A DNA stretch of 64,000 nt, taken from contig JBJKPR010000002.1 of assembly GCA_046706185.1 (NCBI GenBank), positions 33,389-97,388 on the forward strand, given 5' to 3'. The position numbers were made by a program, and so were the translations under genes. The notes below the pieces were generated by a model. That model made no database searches. It was given only the letters and a program-made list of their open reading frames with translations, and had not been told where the DNA came from. The DNA comes from JAJZXY01 sp046706185. GTDB lineage: Archaea > Thermoplasmatota > Thermoplasmata > Sysuiplasmatales > Sysuiplasmataceae. Below are positions 17,353-25,856 of this stretch, one piece after another (the first letter of the stretch is position 1; each line of letters starts with the position of its first letter).

Positions 17353-17379
17353 GGACCGGCGGGCATTGCCCGCAGGTCC
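17353..17379. repeat. Inverted repeat / hairpin
   Basis: GGACC and GCGGGC on the left pair with GCCCGC and GGTCC on the right around a 3-nt loop (ATT), with a single G/A mismatch between the two helical blocks. This is an 11-bp nearly perfect stem in non-coding DNA. It is about 175 bp before the GAF gene TATA box, so it is not part of that core promoter. Confidence 0.7.
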
Positions 17380-17522
17380 AGTTTGAGTTCCAGGTCGGAT
17401 AACGAAGGGTCAAAAATGTGAAAGAATCTTCCAGTGAATCACTGCGGCACACCCAGTGGCGAAGCAAGGGAATTTCGCCGATACTGGCGGAATAAAATCA
17501 CAAGCTCGCAATTGAACGGGAA

Positions 17523-17530
17523 TTTATATA
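17523..17530 (+). promoter_or_regulatory. TATA box of the multi-GAF gene (leaderless)
   Basis: TTTATATA is centred 29 bp before the ATG at 17556, so the transcript is expected to start at or within a few bases of the start codon. Confidence 0.6.
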
Positions 17531-17555
17531 AGAGAAAGTAAGGAAATGCACGCTG

Positions 17556-20500
17556 ATGAGTACCGACCGCAGAAGGACGCCTGGTTCCAGTGAAATTGAT
17601 ATCGCTGCGGGCATGGATCGGATAAGGGCAGCGGAGAATACATCCGCAATTGAGTCCGTGCTGAACGGGTTGAGGGAGACGTTCTCGTGCAGGTCGGCGA
17701 CCATACACGTCGCTGCCGGTGCGGGTCTCATTAGCCTGCTGTCTGTTCCCGATGCATCTTCCTCCGGGGAGACCATCCCCTTTGAATCGGAACATCCGGT
17801 TGCTGCCTGCGCCAGAGTAAGGGATATTGTGTTCGTGCAGGGCTCACCTGAAAGCGGACCGTGGAGCGATATGTTCGCGCTGCCGCTTGTCAGTTCCGAA
17901 GCAACGATCGGTGTCCTGTCTCTCGAACGGCCATTGAGGGGCAGAGAGCAACTGGCCAGCCTTTCAAGAATCATTGCAATGGCCCTTACTCCGCTTCTGC
18001 GCGACGAAGGCGCACGAGCTGCCAGGAGGTTCAACACGCCCGACGTGATCATGAAAACGGTCAGAAACAGTTCGCCGTACGAGTCCACCACGGAGAGGTT
18101 GAGAACGCTTACAACGACGCTCATGAACTCGTTTGCGCTCACTTCTGTAAGGCTGTATTCCGAAAGTGACGGCAGCCCTGAACTTCTCCTGTCTGCAGGC
18201 GATGACATTGCGGTTGAGGCGTATGTTGACATTGAGGGGCCTCTGAAAAAAGGGATCCATGCGGCAAGTTTGAGGCATGATCCTGACAGAAGATGCACCA
18301 TGTCCAGGAACATTGTTCCGATTGATTCTCCTGACGAAGGAAGAATTGTAGTTGTCTATGAGATGGACGCCGCGAGGCGAGATACGGATGGTGTCAGGGA
18401 GAATGTGTCTTGTGCCTATCTTGCCCTTCTTGCACTCGCAGGAACGGAGAACACAGTATCGCTCAACTGGGTAAGAGCAATAGAAACGATGGAGAAGGTT
18501 GCGGACGATGTGTCAAGGAGTGGTGATGATTACCAGGGACTCGTTCTCGAAAGGTTTCTGGACAGGCTCAGTGAGATGGGTTTCATAGCCGGCTATGATA
18601 TCCTGCCCGGAAGTGAAATCGCGGGAACCTCCACCCGTGGAGACAGTGACGGCAATGGCCATCAGATCAACAGTGAACTTGCCATGCTGATGTCCGAGAG
18701 CAGTGAAACAAAGCAGCCATTGTTCGACAAGCATGCGAGCACAGTAGTCTTTCCGGTCAAGGATGATGCGAATGATACATGGGAAATTGCGCTCAGACTG
18801 ACCGGAAGGCAGCTCCTGAGATCTGAAAGAAGGTTGTGGGAACGCCTTGGTTCTGCCTTCGGGCTTCTGGTGAGGGGGTTCATGCTTGAAGCGAAGAGCA
18901 GGAGACAGGCAGAAGAGACGAGAAAACTGAGGTCTTCTCTGTCTGCATTCCAGGGAGCGTCTGCTTCCATGGAGACTGCCGATACAGCTGGAAAAGTGGT
19001 AACGAGGCTCGCCGAAAGCCTGTCGACAATCACACTGGGGGAGGCGTTTGGCCTTGTGAAAGACGGGGATGCGTTCACACCTGTCTTGCCGGCAGACGAC
19101 ACTATCAGAATTGAAAGCGCGGTTGTAGAATCGATGCTCTCTTCATCCATTGAGGTTGCAGGACATGTATACGACGTCCATCCTGATGCACTGCGCGGGA
19201 GGCTCCCGGAACTTGTAGGCAGTGAGGTATACCATGGTCTTTATGCAGTCACCATAAGCTCGAGAGAGGGTGAGGCAAGGGGCCTTGTCCTCTGTCCTGG
19301 ACAGAAAAGCAGGTTTCTGCCAGTCACGCGGGAGGGTGAGCTTTCGGGCCTCGCTTCGCTCGCTGACGTCAGGATGAGCTGCATTTCACTTGCCGAAGAG
19401 GCTTCACTCGAAAGAAAGAAGCTCAGGAAGTTCGAAGAGCTGATATCGAAGATATCTCTGTCGGAGGCCGACAGCCACATAATGGCCTCAATTGTGGAGG
19501 CTGCATCAGTAATCACGAATTCAGAGATGTCTGCGCTTGCGATACTGGATGTCGAAAAAGGGAGACTTGTCTCTGCAAATTCAAACGGCTTCGACTTGAC
19601 GGATGAGGTAAGGAAGAGATGGTCGAGCGGCGGAGTGACTGGAAGGATCCTGAGAACTCTTGAAGCTGAAATAATCAACGACTACGCCTTCGATCCTGAC
19701 AGGGATAGCTATTCGATTGACAGTCTCAAAGTCAGGCAGCTTGCAGGAGTGCCGATAAGAATAGATGTCAAGCACAAGGGCTTCCTTGTTGTCATGAATA
19801 CTGCAGACGGTATGTACAGCGTGGCGCACCTCCGGACGCTGGAGTTGCTCTCAAACATAGCGTCTTCGGCCATAAGAGCAGCAAATGCAAGGGATGAGAG
19901 GAGAAGGCTGGTGTCGGACTTTGACAAGCTGCAGTCAGCAGAGCTGAAGCTTTACTCATCCAGGAGTTTCAGCGAATTGATAGAACTCCTTGCGAATGAG
20001 GCGAGAGACATATTCCACGCCTCCGCCGTGCTCATCGCAACGGATGTAAACAATGTTAAGAGGATCCTGTTCTCCACAACACAGGATGTGGCGGAAGGTG
20101 ATGTGGTTTACAACAGCGGACCCATTGGCCTGCAGTTTGACGAGCAGCCACACACTGCAAGGATAGTCGAGAGGGCAACGCTCGAGGAAGAATGGGCAAA
20201 GGTGCTCGAGACAAACGAGCTTCTGCTCGTGAGGTCCGGACTCCCGCACAATTCGATTGTCGTGGCAACGGTAAACGCGGAAGGAAAGGCAAAGTATGCC
20301 ACAGAGGACATAGACAATTTCAGCAAACTCTCCAAGATAGCATCAACAGCACTGGAGAAGACGGTTCTGCTCAGTGGTATAAACCAGAAACTCAAACACA
20401 TCGAGATCATGCACACGATAGTTGATGCGCTAGTTTACGGAAAGAAGGAGTATGAGATTTACGATAGTGTTCTTCCCACACTCGTTGAGATGTGCAGGGC

Positions 20501-20924
20501 AGACTTGGGTCTTCTCTGGAAGTATGACAGGGAAGGGGAGAAACTGAAAGTCTCGGCTGAATGGTACAGAAGCAGGGAAACGGAGCACCTGGTCGGCTAC
20601 GAGGTCGGCGCGAACAAAGGAATTGTAGGAAGCGTTGTGATGAACAAGATGCCTGTGCTCATTGCGAACGCAGCAATAGACAACAAGGCGGTTCACATAA
20701 GCGGAACCAACGTCGAGAAATTTGAAAGTGTCCTTGGAATGCCGTTAATAGTCAGCGGGAAACTGCTTGGTGTCCTGACGGTCTACAGGGACCAGCCGCC
20801 TCCGTTCACATCATCTGAACTTGACATGCTTTCAGGCGTTTCGAATGACATTTCTCTTGTCATGGCGAGGCACAGCCTCGAGGCAGATGGAAAGAAGCAC
20901 GCCGGCTTGCCCGGCACAGACTGA
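17556..20924 (+). CDS. Large cytoplasmic protein of tandem GAF-like domains
   Basis: A 1122-residue soluble protein with no signal peptide or membrane segment. It can be divided into about seven modules of 140-160 residues beginning near residues 19, 181, 311, 470, 634, 800 and 949. The fifth and seventh are clear GAF domains (for example GGVTGRILRTLEAEIINDY followed by RQLAGVPI; and VGANKGIVGSVVMNKMP followed by GMPLIVSGKLLGVLTVY); the others share the pattern but are diverged. No histidine kinase, phosphatase, PAS, cyclase or DNA-binding output domain is visible. It may therefore work as a multi-ligand sensor or scaffold. The gene has its own leaderless promoter and is followed, after 204 bp, by orc1/cdc6. 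Confidence 0.7.
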   Translation: MSTDRRRTPGSSEIDIAAGMDRIRAAENTSAIESVLNGLRETFSCRSATIHVAAGAGLISLLSVPDASSSGETIPFESEHPVAACARVRDIVFVQGSPESGPWSDMFALPLVSSEATIGVLSLERPLRGREQLASLSRIIAMALTPLLRDEGARAARRFNTPDVIMKTVRNSSPYESTTERLRTLTTTLMNSFALTSVRLYSESDGSPELLLSAGDDIAVEAYVDIEGPLKKGIHAASLRHDPDRRCTMSRNIVPIDSPDEGRIVVVYEMDAARRDTDGVRENVSCAYLALLALAGTENTVSLNWVRAIETMEKVADDVSRSGDDYQGLVLERFLDRLSEMGFIAGYDILPGSEIAGTSTRGDSDGNGHQINSELAMLMSESSETKQPLFDKHASTVVFPVKDDANDTWEIALRLTGRQLLRSERRLWERLGSAFGLLVRGFMLEAKSRRQAEETRKLRSSLSAFQGASASMETADTAGKVVTRLAESLSTITLGEAFGLVKDGDAFTPVLPADDTIRIESAVVESMLSSSIEVAGHVYDVHPDALRGRLPELVGSEVYHGLYAVTISSREGEARGLVLCPGQKSRFLPVTREGELSGLASLADVRMSCISLAEEASLERKKLRKFEELISKISLSEADSHIMASIVEAASVITNSEMSALAILDVEKGRLVSANSNGFDLTDEVRKRWSSGGVTGRILRTLEAEIINDYAFDPDRDSYSIDSLKVRQLAGVPIRIDVKHKGFLVVMNTADGMYSVAHLRTLELLSNIASSAIRAANARDERRRLVSDFDKLQSAELKLYSSRSFSELIELLANEARDIFHASAVLIATDVNNVKRILFSTTQDVAEGDVVYNSGPIGLQFDEQPHTARIVERATLEEEWAKVLETNELLLVRSGLPHNSIVVATVNAEGKAKYATEDIDNFSKLSKIASTALEKTVLLSGINQKLKHIEIMHTIVDALVYGKKEYEIYDSVLPTLVEMCRADLGLLWKYDREGEKLKVSAEWYRSRETEHLVGYEVGANKGIVGSVVMNKMPVLIANAAIDNKAVHISGTNVEKFESVLGMPLIVSGKLLGVLTVYRDQPPPFTSSELDMLSGVSNDISLVMARHSLEADGKKHAGLPGTD

Positions 20925-21128
20925 CTCCTCCGCCTGCCTGAAAATGCACCGATCCCCCCTTATGCTGGGGAGCCGGGCCTTTCGTGTGTATGTTGCTGTT
21001 GGAGCACCGCTGGCAGCGGAGCAAGGCGACACATTCACTGCTTTGCCCGAATGCGCGGGACATACTGGAGAGCACTGGCATTGCAAAGATAATAAAAGAT
21101 GCCGTGAATAACCTTAATCGAACTACAG

Positions 21129-22301
21129 ATGTCTAGCGGTGTATTCAGGGATATATCAAAGCTTTCGTTCGACTACGTCCCGGAGAAGCTCCTCCACAGG
21201 GAGGAGCAGTGGAGAAAGCTTGAAGTGATGTTCGAGCCGGTTGCCCAGGGCGGGTACAGCCAGAACGTCCTTCTTGTGGGCAGCATTGGCACAGGAAAGA
21301 CAGTTACTTCAAAGAGGTTCTGCACGGAGCTCTCACTGAACGCAAGAAAGTCGGGCAGAAGTATCGAATGGACCATAGTGAATTGCAGGCAGAGAAACAG
21401 CGAGGCGTCGACGCTCCTGAAGATGATTAACTACTTCGACCCGAATTTCCCCGACAGGGGATTTTCAGCGCAGGAGCTAAGGAAGGTTCTCAGGAAACAT
21501 ATAGAAAAAAGGGGAGGTCACTGCATATTCGTCCTGGACGAGGTTGACGCGCTCTTCAGGAGCGGAGCAAGTGATCTGATATACTTCCTCAGCAGACTTC
21601 CAGAGGAATCTGATTCACTGAAGAACAGAGTGTCGCTGATTCTGATATCGCAGAGGCACGTGTTCGAAATGCTCGACATGTCTGCCCTTTCCACATTCAA
21701 ACGAACGAACGTGGTCGAGTTTGGCAAGTACACCAAGGAGCAGCTTTTCGACATAATATCAGCTAGGGCGGACCTGGCGCTTGTCAGCGGCAGTTATGAT
21801 GATGAGATACTCGATATGATCGCAGACATTGCCAGCGAGTGGGGCGATGCAAGGTTTGCAATAGAGATGCTTGAAAAGTCAGGCATGATTGCAAACGAGA
21901 GAAGCAGCGACAGGATAAGCACGGAAGAAGTGAGGGCTGCGAAAGCGGCAACCTACGCGTTCGTGACTGAAGAACGGGTGACGGGGCTGAACAGGGACCA
22001 GTTGCTTATACTGCTCGCGACAGCCAGGATGTTGAGGAACAAGGCGTACACCGAGACGTCTGAAGTGGAGAAGAGCTACAGGATTGCGTGCGAAGAGCAC
22101 AACACGAAGCCGAGGGCACACACGCAGTTCTATTCCCATGTAAAGGAGCTCGCCGGGCTGGGCCTGCTCGACATAAGGTCCAAGAAGGGAAGCGTTGCCG
22201 GAATGACGAACATGATCACGATGCTTGACGTCCCGGCTGATGTCATGGTGCAGCAGATAGAACGCCTTCTGGGAGCCGGAAAGAAGCAGAAAATGCGCTG
22301 A
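21129..22301 (+). CDS. cdc6: Orc1/Cdc6-family replication initiator
   Basis: An AAA+ ATPase of 390 residues that binds origins and loads MCM in archaea. Walker A is GSIGTGKT, Walker B VLDEVDAL, sensor 1 LILISQR and sensor 2 lies in GDARFAIEML. A C-terminal winged helix follows (ATARMLRNKAYTETSEVE, then FYSHVKELAGLGLLDI). It resembles the shorter, diverged Cdc6 paralogues (SIGTGKT rather than GxTGTGKT). An AT-rich AATAATAAAAG about 35 bp before the ATG is a plausible TATA box. No origin-recognition boxes were recognised nearby, so this copy may be one of several and not next to an origin. The gcvT ribosome binding site overlaps its stop codon. Confidence 0.92.
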   Translation: MSSGVFRDISKLSFDYVPEKLLHREEQWRKLEVMFEPVAQGGYSQNVLLVGSIGTGKTVTSKRFCTELSLNARKSGRSIEWTIVNCRQRNSEASTLLKMINYFDPNFPDRGFSAQELRKVLRKHIEKRGGHCIFVLDEVDALFRSGASDLIYFLSRLPEESDSLKNRVSLILISQRHVFEMLDMSALSTFKRTNVVEFGKYTKEQLFDIISARADLALVSGSYDDEILDMIADIASEWGDARFAIEMLEKSGMIANERSSDRISTEEVRAAKAATYAFVTEERVTGLNRDQLLILLATARMLRNKAYTETSEVEKSYRIACEEHNTKPRAHTQFYSHVKELAGLGLLDIRSKKGSVAGMTNMITMLDVPADVMVQQIERLLGAGKKQKMR

Positions 22302-22308
22302 AGGAGGA
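22301..22308 (+). promoter_or_regulatory. Strong Shine-Dalgarno site of gcvT
   Basis: AAGGAGGA starts on the last base of the cdc6 stop codon and lies 7 bp before the gcvT ATG. It decides the gcvT start and indicates that the two genes are on one transcript. Confidence 0.7.
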
Positions 22309-22315
22309 TCGCAAA

Positions 22316-23422
22316 ATGCAGAATGCGCTGAAGCAAACACCTGTTTTTGAAGAGCATGTAAGACTCGGCGGGCACATGGTTGACTTCGCAGGATGGGAGA
22401 TGCCGCTGCACTACGGGTCCATAATAGAGGAGCATATGGCTGTGAGGGAAAAGGTCGGGCTGTTCGACGTTTCGCATATGGGTGAGCTCCTTTTTTCTGG
22501 CAGGAACGCAGCGGCTGAGCTCGACAGGCTTTCGACAAACGGAATTGCCGGCACTGATACAGGAGTGTGCACATACACACACCATCTGAACACCGAGGGA
22601 AGGATAATAGACGATACAATAGCCACGAGAATATCTGACGAGGAGTTCCTTACGGTCCCCAATGCTTCCAAGACGGAGGAGGTGCTCCGTTGGGTCGGAG
22701 GCAATGCAGGCTGCGAAGTCAGGGATGTGAGCGAAGAAGTATGTTGTTTTGCGCTGCAGGGACCGTCGGCAGTACATGTTATGCACAAGATCGCACCTGA
22801 TGCCACTGAACTGAAGAGCTTCAGGGGAATGTTTGCCGGAAAAGGGAATGGAAGCTTCATCGAGAGGCTCAAGCAGGGAAACATATACATTTCAAGGACA
22901 GGCTACACTGGCGAGGATGGTTTTGAGTTCTTCCTGCACAGGAACATCGGACCGCAGACGTGGAGAAGGCTGATGGAAGCCGGGGGAGAATACGGCATCA
23001 GGCCGGTAGGGCTCGGGGCAAGGGATTCTCTCAGGCTCGAGAAATGCTATCTGCTGTCGGGGACTGACTTCGACGGCAAGCAGTCGACGCTTGAGACAGG
23101 TTACGGCTGGATTATCAACTGGGATCACGAGTTCATAGGAAAGGACGCAATGCTCAGGCAGAAGAACGACGGGGGCTACGCCAGGCTGGCTAGCTTCATG
23201 ACGGATGGCAAGGTGATACCAAGGCACGGGGACAAGGTGGAAGGAGAGGCTGGAGAGGGGTACATAACAAGCGGGGGCTATTCACCCGTGCTGGGAAAGG
23301 CAATAGCGATGGGCTACATGAGGCCATGGCCAAAGACAGGAGACAGAATTGGAATCGGGGTGCGAGGCAGAAAAGTGGAGGGGACAGTTGTCAAGCCCCC
23401 GTTTGTCAGGGCAAGGAAATAG
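22316..23422 (+). CDS. gcvT: Aminomethyltransferase (glycine cleavage T protein)
   Basis: GcvT transfers the methylene unit from aminomethyl-lipoyl H protein to tetrahydrofolate. The 368-residue protein shows the N-terminal FAGWEMPLHYGSIIEEHMAV, GLFDVSHMGE, RTGYTGEDGFEFF, and GLGARDSLRLEKCYLLSG, all conserved in the family. Length matches bacterial GcvT (about 365). GcvH, GcvP and Lpd are not in the window. Related T-protein-fold demethylases exist, but the GLGARDSLRLE block and overall fit favour GcvT. Its co-transcription with a replication initiator is unusual and may be accidental. Confidence 0.9.
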   Translation: MQNALKQTPVFEEHVRLGGHMVDFAGWEMPLHYGSIIEEHMAVREKVGLFDVSHMGELLFSGRNAAAELDRLSTNGIAGTDTGVCTYTHHLNTEGRIIDDTIATRISDEEFLTVPNASKTEEVLRWVGGNAGCEVRDVSEEVCCFALQGPSAVHVMHKIAPDATELKSFRGMFAGKGNGSFIERLKQGNIYISRTGYTGEDGFEFFLHRNIGPQTWRRLMEAGGEYGIRPVGLGARDSLRLEKCYLLSGTDFDGKQSTLETGYGWIINWDHEFIGKDAMLRQKNDGGYARLASFMTDGKVIPRHGDKVEGEAGEGYITSGGYSPVLGKAIAMGYMRPWPKTGDRIGIGVRGRKVEGTVVKPPFVRARK

Positions 23423-23425
23423 TGC

Positions 23426-24712
23426 TCAGGGGTATATCCTGGAGGGCGTCCTTGGAAAAGGAGTGGCGTCACGTATGTGCTCCAGCCTGCACAGCCATCT
23501 GAGGACCCTTTCGATTCCAAGTCCAAAGCCCGAATGGGGGACGGAACCGTATTTTCTCAGGTCTAGGTACCACCTGTATGGCTCGGTGGGAATATTCTGC
23601 GCCTCAAGTCTCTGGACAAGCTTGCTGAAGTCCGTTTCCCTTTCGCTTCCGCCTATTATCTCTCCGAAACCCTCAGGTGCAAGGAGGTCTGCACACTTGT
23701 ATGTCCTCACATCCTCCTCGTTGTCCTTCATGTAGAATGCCTTAAGCATCTTCGGGTAGCTCGTGACGAAGAGTGGTTTCTCCAGCCCTTCTGTCAGCAA
23801 GCGCTCCTCCTCTGTTCCCAGGTCGTCCCCCCATGCAAGTTCCTTACCGCTGCCCTGCAGTGCCTCAATTGCCTTTGAGTAGGTCATTCGCTCGAAGGGC
23901 GGCTCAATGGCCCTGAGCGTGTCGGGTTTTCTTCCAAGCAGCTCTATTTCATCCTTCCTTCTTTCTGCGACGGCGGAAGCTATCGCGCTGACGAGCTCCT
24001 CCTGTATCTTCATGTTGCCGTCGTTGTCGACCCATGCCTCCTCGGCCTCCAGATGCCAGTATTCAGTAAGGTGTCTTGGCGTCCTGGATTTTTCTGCCCT
24101 GAATGAAGGGGTCACCGCGAATACCTTTTCGAGGGTTGCGGAAATTGCTTCCAGATACATCTGGGCACTCTGGCTCAGGTAGGCTTCCTGGCCGAAGTAC
24201 TTCAGCGAGAAAAGGGTGGTTCCACCCTCGCACGCGTTTGTTGTGAGTATCGGAGGAGTAACTTCAAAGAATTCATTCTGCCTGAACCATTCCCTCGCCC
24301 CCTGCAGGACCGTTTCCTTCACCTTCATCACTGCCGTCTGTTCCCTCGACCTTATCCAGAGGTGCCTGTTGTCCAGCAGAAATGGTTCGCTCTGATTTGC
24401 GGTAATGGGGAATGGTTCGGCGAAGGAGACGACGTGAAAACTTGTGGCCCTCAGTTCATACCCTCCGGGGGCCCTCTCGTCCTTCTTCAGCCTGCCCCTG
24501 CACTCGACGGAGGACTCTATAAGCGCCCTTCCGGCTTCGTCGAACTCACTGCCCTGGACTTCCGACTTCTTGACAGTGCACTGCATTATGCCCGTCTGAT
24601 CCCTGATCACTGCGAAGACTATGGAGCCGCTGCTCCTCGTCCTGTAGATCCATCCCCTAATCGAATACTCCGAGCCCTCCTGCCCGGAGCTGATTACTTC
24701 GGATATGTGCAT
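23426..24712 (-). CDS. asnS: Asparaginyl-tRNA synthetase
   Basis: A class IIb synthetase of 428 residues. The N-terminal OB-fold anticodon-binding domain (SIRGWIYRTRSSGSIVFAVI) is followed by the catalytic domain with motif 2 FRAEKSRTPRHLTEYWHLE and motif 3 SGFGLGIERVLRWL. The TPRHLTEYWHLE and GERxTDF-like GGSERETDF contexts separate it from AspRS. An ATG start is taken; an in-frame TTG five codons upstream is possible. A TATA-like TTTATTATAT (plus-strand about 24758-24768) lies about 50 bp upstream. The presence of AsnRS implies direct Asn-tRNA charging. The gene converges on gcvT with a 3-bp gap and is divergent from the FKBP gene. Confidence 0.93.
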   Translation of the reverse strand: MHISEVISSGQEGSEYSIRGWIYRTRSSGSIVFAVIRDQTGIMQCTVKKSEVQGSEFDEAGRALIESSVECRGRLKKDERAPGGYELRATSFHVVSFAEPFPITANQSEPFLLDNRHLWIRSREQTAVMKVKETVLQGAREWFRQNEFFEVTPPILTTNACEGGTTLFSLKYFGQEAYLSQSAQMYLEAISATLEKVFAVTPSFRAEKSRTPRHLTEYWHLEAEEAWVDNDGNMKIQEELVSAIASAVAERRKDEIELLGRKPDTLRAIEPPFERMTYSKAIEALQGSGKELAWGDDLGTEEERLLTEGLEKPLFVTSYPKMLKAFYMKDNEEDVRTYKCADLLAPEGFGEIIGGSERETDFSKLVQRLEAQNIPTEPYRWYLDLRKYGSVPHSGFGLGIERVLRWLCRLEHIRDATPFPRTPSRIYP

Positions 24713-24878
24713 TGGATCGCGTGCCAAGATCCTTCACTTCATGGTTTAGATGCAGTTCATATAATAAAAGGTGGGGTAAGGCCTTCTGTGAGTGCAGGCA
24801 GACTTCACTGACAGATTTTTGCAGTTGCTCCGTTTACATCGAGAAGCTTTATTAGCAGGATGATTTTAGACGGTCTCA

Positions 24879-25856
24879 ATGCAGGACGCGGGAGCCAGGA
24901 AGATGCACATTACGAAGTCCACAGCGGTGATAATAGTCCTGCTGATTGTGGGGGCTGCGCTCGTCAGCTATTCTGCCTACGGGTATGTCACAGCCTCAAG
25001 GGCAACACCGCCCATGACGGTGCAGTCGGGCGATTCAGTATATGTCAACTACACCGGCCAGTACACCAACCATCTCATCTTCGATACCTCGGTCCTCTCA
25101 GTTGCAATGAACAACGCAACATATCCCAAAGCGCCTAGTTTCACATGGCGCGGTGCATCCGGCTACAAGCCGCTTCAGGTTTCGAGCGTAGGCAGCGGTC
25201 AGGTCGTCAGGGGGTTCGACCAGGCGCTTATAGGCATGACGGTCAACCAGACAAAGACCGTTGTAATACCGCCTGCCGACGGATATGGCCCGCTGAACAG
25301 CTCGCTGTTCAGCTATCTTCCCCTATACCAGAACGTGAGCATGCTTCACACTGTAACAATGGCGACATTCCAGTCGGACTTCGGAGAGGCTCCGTCACTG
25401 GGGCTGGTGGTTAGGGATCCATTCTGGGGCTGGAACCTGCAGGTCCTTGACACCGGGAACGGGACTGCCACTTACCAGTACCAGCCGACAGCGGGAATGG
25501 TCGTCTACCCATATACGCTGAATTCGACCACAATCTCGGGCATTACAGGCTTTCCAGTCGAAGTCGTGTCAGTGAACAGCGCTGCGAACAACGGCACCGG
25601 GTGGATAGAATTGCATAACAATATTTCAGCTTCAATGGTGAAGACGGTAGGCGGAAAGGACCCCTCCGGCTCCCACTTCATAATATGGGCAGTGAACCAG
25701 AACGGAACCGCCACCCTCAACTTCAATCAGCCAGTTGTCGGACGTTATCTTATTTTCACCATCACGGTAACATACATAAGCAACCCGGCGACAGGCGCGA
25801 AGACGGGAATACCAGGGTATGCTGTTTACGCACTGGAGTCCAGGACGGCCCGGTAG
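24879..25856 (+). CDS. Membrane-anchored extracellular FKBP-type prolyl isomerase
   Basis: A 325-residue protein with a short N terminus, one membrane segment at about residues 14-36, and an outside domain. The FKBP core is visible as VQSGDSVYVNYTGQY, VVRGFDQALIGMTVNQTKTVVIPPADGYG; a SlyD-like insert-in-flap region and about 200 further residues follow. More than ten N-glycosylation sequons (such as NYT, NAT, NQT, NVS, NGT) support extracytoplasmic exposure. It probably assists folding of surface proteins. A TTTATTAG about 30 bp before the ATG gives a leaderless message. The 3' end overlaps the convergent glycosyltransferase gene by 31 bp. Confidence 0.82.
   Translation: MQDAGARKMHITKSTAVIIVLLIVGAALVSYSAYGYVTASRATPPMTVQSGDSVYVNYTGQYTNHLIFDTSVLSVAMNNATYPKAPSFTWRGASGYKPLQVSSVGSGQVVRGFDQALIGMTVNQTKTVVIPPADGYGPLNSSLFSYLPLYQNVSMLHTVTMATFQSDFGEAPSLGLVVRDPFWGWNLQVLDTGNGTATYQYQPTAGMVVYPYTLNSTTISGITGFPVEVVSVNSAANNGTGWIELHNNISASMVKTVGGKDPSGSHFIIWAVNQNGTATLNFNQPVVGRYLIFTITVTYISNPATGAKTGIPGYAVYALESRTAR

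Larger units (their letters stand above)
17131..17555. other. Divergent intergenic region with strong hairpin
   Basis: This 425-bp gap lies between the divergent HAD-like and multi-GAF genes. It contains no convincing gene. It holds one strong hairpin at 17353-17379 and the TATA box of the GAF gene at its right edge. The left 200 bp are GC-rich with several short inverted repeats and could hold an unannotated RNA. Confidence 0.5.

Noticed and set aside
17139..17402. An 87-codon plus-strand frame before the multi-GAF gene
   Set aside because: It has no start signals, is Gln/Ser/Cys-rich and coincides with the GC-rich hairpin region.
20925..21128. Replication origin next to orc1/cdc6
   Set aside because: I looked for origin-recognition-box-like repeats and a strongly AT-rich unwinding region; neither is evident in this 204-bp gap.
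21879..22619. A 246-codon minus-strand frame opposite cdc6 and gcvT
   Set aside because: It spans the junction of two solid genes on the other strand and shows no domain.
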